Below, piece after piece: positions 15,798-22,571 of a stretch of DNA of 28,956 nt. This stretch comes from Bacillota bacterium (GTDB taxonomy: Bacteria > Bacillota > Clostridia > Acetivibrionales > DTU013). A program made the position numbers and the translations under genes. The stretch covers positions 1 through 28,956 of the forward strand of contig JAEYRF010000144.1 in NCBI GenBank assembly GCA_023409615.1. The letters are read 5' to 3'. The notes under the pieces are model-generated. The model was not told the DNA's origin. It saw nothing but the letters and a program-made list of their open reading frames with translations, and did no database searches. Within the stretch, counting starts at the first letter, position 1; each line of letters opens with the position of its first letter.

Positions 15798-16541
15798 ATG
15801 GTGAATGCGGGATTAATGAGAAGCTCAGGAGATAGATTAGTGAATGGTAATAAGGACAGCTTTAAATATGTGAAAGTGCTTGGCATAATTGGAATTGCGG
15901 CTGTTTTTCTGACAATGATCAGCGACGTCATATTGCTGGGCCGCCCCAATAGTGCGTTTTCTTTTTTCGCATTTCCAACGGAATGTATGGCAGATATTGC
16001 ACAGTGGAGGATCACAGCAGGGGTATTTATCGGTGTTTTTATGCTGCCATTTCAGTTGGCAGGATTAGTGCCCCTATACTATGGCTTGAAGCCATTGGGA
16101 AGGAAAAAGCAGCTGTTGGTAGTTATTCCCGCAGGTCACGCCCTGACAATGGGGATAGCCTTTCATATGTCATATTCATTCATGGCAAGCGGGTGGAAGC
16201 TTTCACATAAGGCGGCTGAGCTGAATGATTTGATTAATGAAGGTCTGGTTCCCAATATGATGAAAGACTTTGATTTCTATTGGAAATTCCTGATTGTCAT
16301 TATGATGACGGAGTTGATAATTAGCTCGTTCATTTTTGTTATACTTGTACTTAATGGGAAAACACTATTTCCTAAACTTATGGCAGCATTCAATCCCCTT
16401 TTCATTCTGGGGGTTATGATTGTGATCATCTGTTTTATTCCGGCACCGGTGGGAGGATTTGTTGCACCTACGATTCTAAATACTTCTAATTTGACTTTTT
16501 TCATTATCTCGACTGCTGTTGTTCACAAAAGGACAAGATAG
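15798..16541 (+). CDS. Multipass membrane protein (DUF6796-like)
   Basis: A 247-residue integral membrane protein. The ATG at 15798 follows AAGGAG with good spacing; the TTG just before it is less likely. Hydrophobic segments lie near residues 28-47, 72-95, 105-128, 162-190, 196-217 and 222-242, so about six membrane helices are expected. Conserved-looking loops include LLGRPNSAFSFF and FIPAPVGGFVAPTILN. The pattern resembles a family of uncharacterised membrane proteins (DUF6796 by memory, not verified). No catalytic or transport motif is recognisable. It stands alone between a repeat-rich spacer and the araB promoter region. Confidence 0.75.
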   Translation: MVNAGLMRSSGDRLVNGNKDSFKYVKVLGIIGIAAVFLTMISDVILLGRPNSAFSFFAFPTECMADIAQWRITAGVFIGVFMLPFQLAGLVPLYYGLKPLGRKKQLLVVIPAGHALTMGIAFHMSYSFMASGWKLSHKAAELNDLINEGLVPNMMKDFDFYWKFLIVIMMTELIISSFIFVILVLNGKTLFPKLMAAFNPLFILGVMIVIICFIPAPVGGFVAPTILNTSNLTFFIISTAVVHKRTR

Positions 16542-16570
16542 TCAGAGGGTACATTTTAGTTTATATAGTT

Positions 16571-16679
16571 TACCTTGTATGTCCCAATATAAACTTGTAC
16601 GCTTGCGATAAATTTGTATGTGCTGTATTATTTATTTATAAGCACATTCAGGCAATAAAAATACAATTTTACTTGTACT
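16571..16679 (+). promoter_or_regulatory. araB promoter region with four TTGTA(C/T) AraR-like half-sites
   Basis: Four copies of the half-site (A/C)(C/T)TTGTA(C/T) occur at 16575, 16595, 16614 and 16673 (position of the TTG). They fit the left half of the AraR operator known from Bacillus subtilis (ATTTGTAC...). The last copy forms the imperfect dyad TACAATTTTACTTGTA. A promoter candidate overlaps the third copy: TTGTAT (16614-16619), 17 bp, TATAAG (16637-16642). An AraR-type repressor gene lies 3 kb downstream, which supports the reading. No site is a full palindromic consensus, so binding is inferred. Confidence 0.5.
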
Positions 16680-16706
16680 TTATTATGTATAGAAAGGGTG
16701 ATCTCA

Positions 16707-18383
16707 TTGGCTAAGAAGTACTCTATCGGTATTGATTATGGTACGCTTTCGGGAAGAGCAGTACTGGCGGAGGTCGACACCGGTAACATTATTGCAACTG
16801 CAGTAAAGGAATATACTCATGGCGTAATGGATGAATATCTTCCTGACGGAAAGACCAGACTTGACTCCGACTGGGCACTGGAGCATCCTGCTGATTATCT
16901 TGAGGTACTTGGCTTGACCGTACCTGCAGTGTTGAAGGAATCGGGTGTAAGTGCTCAGGATGTTATCGGGCTTGCAATTGATTTTACGGCATGTACCATG
17001 CTGCCAATCGACAAATCAGGTACACCTCTTTGCATGAGGGATGAATACAAGTCCATTCCACACGCCTATGTTAAGCTTTGGAAGCACCATGCCGCGCAAT
17101 ACGAGGCAAACAAGCTTAATGAAACTGCAGCGGCCAGAGGAGAGAAGTTCCTCAGCAGATATGGAGGCAAGATATCTTCTGAATGGATGTTCCCCAAGAT
17201 CATGCAGATTCTGGATGAGGCTCCTGAGATATATGCTGCAGCTGACAAGTTTATGGAGGCGACAGACTGGGTCACACTGAGACTTACCGGTAATGAGAGA
17301 AGGAACAGCTGTACTGCCGGTTACAAGGCGATATGGAGTAAACGCGAGGGATATCCGTCCAAAGAATTTTTCAAAGCATTGAACCCCAAGCTTGAAAATG
17401 TTGTAGAGGAAAAATTAAGTAATGATATATATCCGCTGGGAGGTAAAGCCGGAGAGCTTACACAGGAGATGGCAGATCTGACGGGCTTGAGGCCGGGAAC
17501 GGCTGTAGGTATTGCAAACGTAGATGCACATGTGGCTGTACCGTCACTTGGAATCACACAGGCGGGTAAAATGCTGATGATCATGGGAACCTCTACCTGC
17601 CATATGGTACTGGGTACTGAAGAAAAGATAGTGCCCGGAATGTGCGGAGTGGTTGAAGATGGAATACTGCCGGGATTTTTCGGCTATGAGGCCGGACAGT
17701 CTTGCGTAGGGGATCATTTCCAATGGTTTGTTGAAAATTGTGTTCCGGCAGCTTACACGGAAGAGGCAAAAAACAGGGGCATTTCCATACACAAGCTTTT
17801 ACGAGAGAAAGCCACAATTCTCAAGGTTGGAGAAAGTGGCCTGGTAGCGCTTGACTGGTGGAACGGCAACCGTTCGGTATTGGTGGACGTTGATCTGACC
17901 GGCCTTATCATCGGCTGTACGCTTCTGACAAAACCGGAAGAAATATATAGGGCTTTAATCGAGGCTACCGCCTATGGAACAAACATGATAATTGAAACCT
18001 TTGAAAACAGCGGTGTCAAGATAGAAGAGTTATATGCCTGCGGTGGTATAGCTGAAAAAGATGAGATGATGATGCAGATCTATGCGGATGTTACAAATAG
18101 AGAGATCAGGATCTCAAATTCACCACAGGCCGTTGCTCTCGGATCAGCCATGTTTGGCGCGGTGGCCGCCGGCAAGGCAAATGGTGGTTATGACAGTATA
18201 TTTGATGCTGCAAAAAATATGTCTAAAGTGAAGGAAGCCTACTACAAACCTAATCCAGCAAATGTTGAAGGATACAGGAAGCTATATGCAGAATATAAGC
18301 TGCTTCACGACTATTTTGGCAGAGGAGAAAATGACGTCATGAAGAGGCTGAAAAAGATAAAGGCTGAGGCCAGAGGAGAATAA
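16707..18383 (+). CDS. araB: L-ribulokinase
   Basis: A 558-residue FGGY-family kinase that phosphorylates L-ribulose to L-ribulose-5-phosphate in arabinose catabolism. The TTG at 16707 is preferred because GAAAGGGTGAT is placed at normal distance upstream and the N-terminus MAKKYSIGIDYGTLSGRAV then matches the clostridial AraB pattern; a GTG at 16698 overlaps the ribosome binding site. The DYGT phosphate-binding loop, GIDYGTLSGR, the AraB-like GGKISSEWMFPK, EATDWV and GNRSVLVDVDLTGLI support ribulokinase over xylulokinase or glycerol kinase. ATP-site glycines appear in ACGGIAEKDEMMMQ. Upstream are AraR-like half-sites; downstream are an MFS transporter and araR. araA and araD are not in the window. 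Confidence 0.93.
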   Translation: MAKKYSIGIDYGTLSGRAVLAEVDTGNIIATAVKEYTHGVMDEYLPDGKTRLDSDWALEHPADYLEVLGLTVPAVLKESGVSAQDVIGLAIDFTACTMLPIDKSGTPLCMRDEYKSIPHAYVKLWKHHAAQYEANKLNETAAARGEKFLSRYGGKISSEWMFPKIMQILDEAPEIYAAADKFMEATDWVTLRLTGNERRNSCTAGYKAIWSKREGYPSKEFFKALNPKLENVVEEKLSNDIYPLGGKAGELTQEMADLTGLRPGTAVGIANVDAHVAVPSLGITQAGKMLMIMGTSTCHMVLGTEEKIVPGMCGVVEDGILPGFFGYEAGQSCVGDHFQWFVENCVPAAYTEEAKNRGISIHKLLREKATILKVGESGLVALDWWNGNRSVLVDVDLTGLIIGCTLLTKPEEIYRALIEATAYGTNMIIETFENSGVKIEELYACGGIAEKDEMMMQIYADVTNREIRISNSPQAVALGSAMFGAVAAGKANGGYDSIFDAAKNMSKVKEAYYKPNPANVEGYRKLYAEYKLLHDYFGRGENDVMKRLKKIKAEARGE

Positions 18384-18456
18384 TAACACATAAAAGTGCG
18401 ATCCAGTAAATGACCCATTTACATTAGTCGTGAATGTAGTGTATATTGATTGTATG

Positions 18457-18478
18457 ATAACCTCACAAGTGAGGTTAT
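18457..18478. promoter_or_regulatory. Perfect 10-bp palindrome downstream of araB
   Basis: ATAACCTCAC (18457-18466), AA, GTGAGGTTAT (18469-18478). It lies 74 bp after araB and is followed by TATACG. It may be a weak terminator hairpin for araB or an operator for the transporter gene. The 12-mer GTGAGGTTATTA found here recurs at 22071-22082 in the pheS leader. Confidence 0.45.
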
Positions 18479-18551
18479 TATACGCCTTCGGTAGAATTTA
18501 TGCGCGTGCGATATTTTCGGTTCAGAAAATAGTACTGAAACGCACATGCGC

Positions 18552-18579
18552 TATACACCATGATGAATCATGGTATAAT
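18552..18579 (+). promoter_or_regulatory. Transporter promoter with a palindromic operator in the spacer
   Basis: TATACA (18552-18557) and TATAAT (18574-18579) are exactly 16 bp apart, and the whole spacer is the palindrome CCATGATGAATCATGG (7-bp arms). This is a classic repressor position. A second TATAAT occurs at 18595. The leader downstream contains the UUCG-capped hairpin GATGCC-TTCG-GGCATC (18606-18621), 20 bp before the start codon, and the ribosome binding site is weak. Confidence 0.5.
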
Positions 18580-18641
18580 ATAGAAATATTTCATTATAAT
18601 ATGACGATGCCTTCGGGCATCTGGTGTGAGACGGGTCAAAT

Positions 18642-19958
18642 ATGAGCATTCGTGCAGAGCTGAAGAGCACTTTTTATAACAAAGAACCATTAACAGAGAG
18701 AGATTTCGAATATAGCCGCAAGATGTCCATATATGAGGGCTGCACTGCAAGGGCGATTTTTAACCTAACCAGTGGGGCCTTTCTTGCTGGATATGCCAGC
18801 TTTCTTGGAGCAGACGATGCATTCAACGGCATCATTGGTGCAATACCGGTACTTGCAGGCGTAATGTCGATCTTCTCTCCAATTTATTTTGAGAAAAGGG
18901 ATAAAAGGAAACTGCAGGTTCTTATCCTGAACTTTCTTCACAGGTTAATCCTTGGACTGATGGTATTTATACCGCTGATTGCGTCGGATAGAGTTCCCAG
19001 ACTGTTTTTACTTGCAACATTTTATCTCATTGCATATATGTCGGTTAGTTTTAACAATCCTGCAGGCAGTGCCATTCTAATCGATCTTACACCGGTAAAT
19101 ATTCGAGGCAGATATTTCAGCAAAAGAGAATCCGCTCTGTTGGCTGTTGGTATTGTGTTTTCGCTTATTCTCGGTAGAGTACTGGATGAGTTCAGGTCTG
19201 TTGACAATGAATATGGCGGTTTTGTAGTTGTGTTTGCAGTTATATTGCTGTTATCCTTTTGCAATGCGGCGTTCTGGTCCAGAATCAAAGAACCTATTGT
19301 AAAGAGAAAGAAGGCCAACTATACTCTTAAGCAGATTATTACCATACCACTTAAAAATGTAGGATTCAGGAAAATTATTATTTTCTTTATCCTTTACAAT
19401 ATTGGTCTGCAGGTTGGTGGCCCTTTCTTTTCCGTTTATATGGTCACAGGGCTGAAGCTTGATTATACGTACATTACGATAATGGGAATGATGTCAACAA
19501 TCGTGAATGTTATCGTTGTACGTATCTGGGGAAGGATTGCGGACAGTAAATCCTGGAATTTCGTGCTGACTTATTCTATTTTGTTCCTTGGGATAGTTCA
19601 CTTTTTATGGGTTTTCGTGAATAACCCGACAGCCTTTATTCTGGTTCCATTACTGCATATTATCAGTGGAGTGGCCTGGGCCGGAATAGGCATATCAACC
19701 TTCAATATCCAATTCATCTACTCGCCTGAGGATGGGAGAACTGTATACACGGGATTTAACGCTGCATTGGGGGGTATGATGGGCTTCTTTGGTACGATGG
19801 CAGGTTCATTGCTCCTTGGCGTTTTTGACAGTCTCGGGCTGCATATCGTCAATTTTACCGTTGGGGGCATGCAGATGCTGTTCATGATCTCAGGAGTATT
19901 GCTGATGCTTTGCGCCGGCTATGCTCATTTCTACATCAAACCGCCGGCTGCGGAGTGA
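18642..19958 (+). CDS. MFS transporter, possibly for arabinose or oligosaccharides
   Basis: A 438-residue membrane protein with about 12 hydrophobic segments, starting after an amphipathic N-terminus (DFEYSRKMSIYEGCTARAI). Features consistent with the major facilitator superfamily are FEKRDKRKLQ in the loop between helices 2 and 3, TPVNIRGRYFSKRESAL between helices 4 and 5, a charged central loop (KEPIVKRKKANYTL), and GRIADSKSWNF in the second half. Substrate motifs are not diagnostic. Position between araB and araR, and an operator-like palindrome in its promoter, suggest sugar uptake, but this is inference. The ribosome binding site is poor (ACGGGTC). It runs convergent with araR, with only 7 bp between the stop codons, and no separate terminator is visible. 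Confidence 0.82.
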   Translation: MSIRAELKSTFYNKEPLTERDFEYSRKMSIYEGCTARAIFNLTSGAFLAGYASFLGADDAFNGIIGAIPVLAGVMSIFSPIYFEKRDKRKLQVLILNFLHRLILGLMVFIPLIASDRVPRLFLLATFYLIAYMSVSFNNPAGSAILIDLTPVNIRGRYFSKRESALLAVGIVFSLILGRVLDEFRSVDNEYGGFVVVFAVILLLSFCNAAFWSRIKEPIVKRKKANYTLKQIITIPLKNVGFRKIIIFFILYNIGLQVGGPFFSVYMVTGLKLDYTYITIMGMMSTIVNVIVVRIWGRIADSKSWNFVLTYSILFLGIVHFLWVFVNNPTAFILVPLLHIISGVAWAGIGISTFNIQFIYSPEDGRTVYTGFNAALGGMMGFFGTMAGSLLLGVFDSLGLHIVNFTVGGMQMLFMISGVLLMLCAGYAHFYIKPPAAE

Positions 19959-19965
19959 TAAATGC

Positions 19966-21138
19966 CTATTTGTTATCGTTGAAATATTTGTTTTGATTCT
20001 TATCTGCTGTGGAGTCTCTTATTATGATCTCAGGCTTAAACAATTTGGTCATCGGTTTTTTAGTGTGAGGTCGGGAACTGTCACCACCGGCTTCCATGCT
20101 GCCTGTGCCTATATTGCATTTTCCTTCTGATATCATCTGCAAGACAATTGATGCAGCTTCTGATCCAAGCTCCTTTTTGGGATGACGGACGGTGGTGAGC
20201 TTCACAGGGCAGGATTCTGCAAGATATGAATCATCAAAGCCTGTGACGGAGATGTCCTGCGGTACTTTTATCCCGGACTCTGTCAGAAGTTTAACTATTT
20301 CAAAGGCGATTTCATCATTGTAGCAGGTGACTGCATCTATTTTTACACCATTGCCAATCATGGACCTCAGTGCAGCAAATGGCTTTGTTGCACGATCTTC
20401 GGTATGAAACCAGATAATCTTTTCGGGATCGTAGCTCAGTCCGCTTTCAGATAATGCCTTAACATATCCCTTATGTCTGTTCAGACCCTGGACATCATCA
20501 GCTTTGAAAATGCCGCATATGTTGCGATGACCGGTTTTCACCAGATATCTGACAACTTCGTACATACCACCTGAATCATCCACCAGTACACAGGGTTTTC
20601 CACTGAGCTGGTCATAGCAGCCGTGTATGAATACATAGGGGATACCATAACTGTCAAGTGTCTCATAATACTTGATGTTTTGTGTGTATAGCGCACTTCT
20701 TGTCGGCTCTACAATAAGACCGGCAATATCCTTGCCCAGAATATCCTTAAGACACACCACTTCCTTCAGATGGTCGTTACCTGTGTTTTTAAGGATTATA
20801 CTATAACCGCTTTGAGATAAAACCTCATCGATTCCGCTAATTACCTGTGGGAAAATGTATTCTGATATATAAGTGGTGATAACGCCTATATTTCTAGAAT
20901 CTCTGCTTTTGCGCAGAACACCTGAACTGAAGGTGCCACGACCATGTTCAGTATATAACAGACCTTCATTAGCCAGCATGGCAATTGATTTTCTCACAGT
21001 ATGACGACTTAAAGAAAATCTTTCAGCAAGCATATTTTCAGATGGAATTCTATCACCGGGCATAATCCGGCCGGTAAGCATCTCGTCACGCAAATATTCC
21101 ATCAATTTATAGTATTTTGATGTATTGCTATTTTTCAA
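19966..21138 (-). CDS. araR: AraR-type repressor (GntR winged helix plus LacI-like sensor domain)
   Basis: A 390-residue regulator. Residues about 6-75 are a GntR-family winged HTH: PGDRIPSENMLAERFSLSR then HTVRKSIAMLANEGLLY and HGRGTF. The remaining ~300 residues resemble the LacI/periplasmic-binding fold (NIGVITTYISEYIFPQVI, FIHGCYDQLSGKPCVLVDD, AVTCYNDEIAFEIVKLL, ISVTGFDDSYLAE, TTVRHPKKELGSEAA). This GntR-LacI hybrid layout is that of AraR, which releases its operators on binding L-arabinose. The start is TTG: AGGAGG lies 4 bp upstream, and the TTG overlaps the TPR gene stop as TTGA, so the two are translationally coupled. TTGTA half-sites before araB are likely targets. It ends 7 bp from the convergent transporter gene. 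Confidence 0.9.
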   Translation of the reverse strand: MKNSNTSKYYKLMEYLRDEMLTGRIMPGDRIPSENMLAERFSLSRHTVRKSIAMLANEGLLYTEHGRGTFSSGVLRKSRDSRNIGVITTYISEYIFPQVISGIDEVLSQSGYSIILKNTGNDHLKEVVCLKDILGKDIAGLIVEPTRSALYTQNIKYYETLDSYGIPYVFIHGCYDQLSGKPCVLVDDSGGMYEVVRYLVKTGHRNICGIFKADDVQGLNRHKGYVKALSESGLSYDPEKIIWFHTEDRATKPFAALRSMIGNGVKIDAVTCYNDEIAFEIVKLLTESGIKVPQDISVTGFDDSYLAESCPVKLTTVRHPKKELGSEAASIVLQMISEGKCNIGTGSMEAGGDSSRPHTKKPMTKLFKPEIIIRDSTADKNQNKYFNDNK

Positions 21139-21944
21139 GATGCCTCCTGAATTTTCGCTTCAATATCTTCTCTGCTAATGCAGCATAAATATGAAAATTT
21201 ATATTCAAGTGCTTTTTTCATGCTTTCCAGTGCCCTTTCAGGTTCACCAAGCTTTTCAAGTAACAGGCCATAGTTGAACCAGGCTTCCGGGAATGTGGGC
21301 GACTTTTCCATCAAAGCTTCGTAGATTTCTCTGGACTTATCGTACATGCCCAGAAGGTAATAGTTTTGCCCAAGATTGTCCTGTATGACTTTATCTGAAG
21401 CGTTGTAATCATAAGCCTCTAAATTGAATTGTAAAGCTTTGTCCAGGTCACCCTTTAGTATGAGCAGATAACCCAGGCTGCCGTAAACAGACGTTGTTTT
21501 ATATGTCTGCATGACCTCGGTAAGCATATCTGTCGCGGCATCAAGCTCACCTTTTTTCCAAAGTACAAGTGCCAGTATAGATTTGGTATATGTGATATCT
21601 TCAGCCTTTGGATTGCTTTTTAATATCTGCTGCAATACCTCTTCGGACTTCACCGGCTCTGCATTTTTCAGAAGAAGGTATGCATATGATGCGGATATTC
21701 TTGGGGTGGACTTTCTTGTATCATGAGCTTTCTTAAACCATTTAAGAGCATCTTCAATTTGACCGCGTGTATATTTACGACTGCCTATAAGGTTAAACAG
21801 TGTAGGCCTTGCAAAGTAGAACTGTACAGCTAAGTATAGCAGTAATGCGGCTATCCCAAGCCAAATATTGACCTTCCAGGCAATCACAATTACAGCAAGA
21901 GGCAGGATCAGGTTAATGAGAGTTTTTTTAAGTAAGCTGTTCAT
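21135..21944 (-). CDS. Membrane-anchored TPR protein
   Basis: A 269-residue protein. The ATG at 21944 is chosen because GGAGG lies 6 bp upstream; an in-frame start seven codons earlier would include the ribosome binding site in the coding region. Residues 8-24 and 28-45 form two membrane helices (LINLILPLAVIVIAW; LGIAALLLYLAVQFYF). From about 58 to 250 there are five or six tetratricopeptide-type helix pairs, for example YTRGQIEDALKWFKKA, LDAATDMLTEVMQ, YGSLGYLLILKGDLDKALQF and AWFNYGLLLEKLGEPERALE. TPRs mediate protein contacts; no enzyme domain is present. It is the first gene of a minus-strand operon with araR, an unusual pairing, and the stop codon overlaps the araR start by 4 nt. Confidence 0.82.
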   Translation of the reverse strand: MNSLLKKTLINLILPLAVIVIAWKVNIWLGIAALLLYLAVQFYFARPTLFNLIGSRKYTRGQIEDALKWFKKAHDTRKSTPRISASYAYLLLKNAEPVKSEEVLQQILKSNPKAEDITYTKSILALVLWKKGELDAATDMLTEVMQTYKTTSVYGSLGYLLILKGDLDKALQFNLEAYDYNASDKVIQDNLGQNYYLLGMYDKSREIYEALMEKSPTFPEAWFNYGLLLEKLGEPERALESMKKALEYKFSYLCCISREDIEAKIQEAS

Positions 21945-21991
21945 GGTAAACCTCCAAATTTGCATTTAAATAGCGGCATTCAACAAAGCTA

Positions 21992-22021
21992 ATTATAAAC
22001 TATTGCAGAATGGAAATGCAA
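21992..22021 (-). promoter_or_regulatory. Promoter of the TPR-araR operon
   Basis: On the minus strand TTGCAT (-35, 22021-22016) is followed after 18 bp by a perfect TATAAT (-10, 21997-21992), about 48 bp before the TPR gene ATG. It is divergent from the pheST promoter 10 bp away. Confidence 0.65.
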
Positions 22022-22029
22022 ACTTCATA

Positions 22030-22059
22030 TTGTATATCCATTATCTACTGTGGTATAAT
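22030..22059 (+). promoter_or_regulatory. Promoter of the pheST operon
   Basis: TTGTAT (22030-22035), 18 bp, TATAAT (22054-22059). It lies just upstream of the T-box leader and divergent from the TPR-araR promoter. A short hairpin (TGTGAGG/CCTCGCA, one G-U pair) follows the expected transcription start. Confidence 0.6.
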
Positions 22060-22114
22060 AACTTCAAACTGTGAGGTTATTAAGCCTCGCACATTAGATT
22101 ATAGCAATAATGTA

Positions 22115-22400
22115 ATGCAATGAATGAGGAAAGTAACCGGGAAAGTCTTTACAGAGAGGAGTTGTCTGCGGCTGAAAGCATCTCCAACGAGCGAACGGTG
22201 AAGTTCCCTCAGGAGCTGTATCCTGAAAATATTATGGACCGGTTTGATTGGTTGGTTCATTATTCAGTAGGAGATACCGGAGCCTGACCGTTAACATACA
22301 GGAGGTTATATGCAAGAGTCCGCCGATATGGCGGGAATCTGGGTGGTACCGCGGAGTTCAGCCTTCGTCCCTTTCATAGGGGATGGAGGCTTTTATTTTT
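22115..22400 (+). promoter_or_regulatory. T-box leader (tRNA-Phe) controlling pheST
   Basis: The hallmark T-box sequence GGGTGGTACCGCGG (22341-22354) is intact. It pairs with the acceptor end of uncharged tRNA and forms the antiterminator. Upstream Stem I elements include AGAGAGGAG (22153 on) and GGCTGAAAGC. In the expected 3' strand of Stem I, GTGAAGTTCCCTCAGGAG places TTC at 22204-22206 as the specifier codon, which reads phenylalanine and agrees with the downstream genes. When tRNA-Phe is charged, the terminator at 22361-22400 forms and transcription stops. The specifier position is inferred from alignment by eye to known leaders. Confidence 0.9.
22361..22400 (+). terminator. T-box attenuator terminator
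   Basis: GCCTTCGTCCC (22361-22371) pairs over 11 positions, including two G-U pairs, with GGGATGGAGGC (22380-22390), followed by TTTTATTTTT. It competes with the antiterminator containing GGTGG. Confidence 0.88.
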
Positions 22401-22529
22401 GGCCATTTGCGAAGCAAATCCGGCTAAAATTGAGAGGTGCTCGAAGCCCAGGATGCATGGGCGAGCAGATGACGCAGTCATCGACCAGCCAGGATGCATG
22501 GGCGAGCAGATGACGCAGTCATCGACCAG
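22401..22529 (+). repeat. Palindromic repeat block with a perfect 41-bp tandem duplication
   Basis: Directly after the attenuator: GGCCATTTGC-GAA-GCAAATCCGGC (stem 22405-22410 with 22414-22419); then TGCTC..GCCCA (22438-22450) pairing with TGGGCGAGCA (22458-22467). A 41-bp unit beginning CCAGGATGCATGGGCGAGCA is present twice without mismatch (22448-22488 and 22489-22529), each copy with the perfect stem GATGAC-GCA-GTCATC. The block separates the T-box terminator from the pheS ribosome binding site by about 160 nt. Confidence 0.9.
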
Positions 22530-22571
22530 CCCCCCCGAGATTTTATTTTTGATTTAAAGGAGGAACGTTTT

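Noticed and set aside
18384..18641. Riboswitch in the transporter leader
   Set aside because: The leader is structured, but I found no consensus of c-di-GMP, preQ1, fluoride or other known classes.
22494..22571. N-terminal extension of pheS from an upstream ATG
   Set aside because: The ATG is inside the 41-bp tandem repeat, and AAAGGAGG sits right before the ATG at 22572, where the family N-terminus begins.
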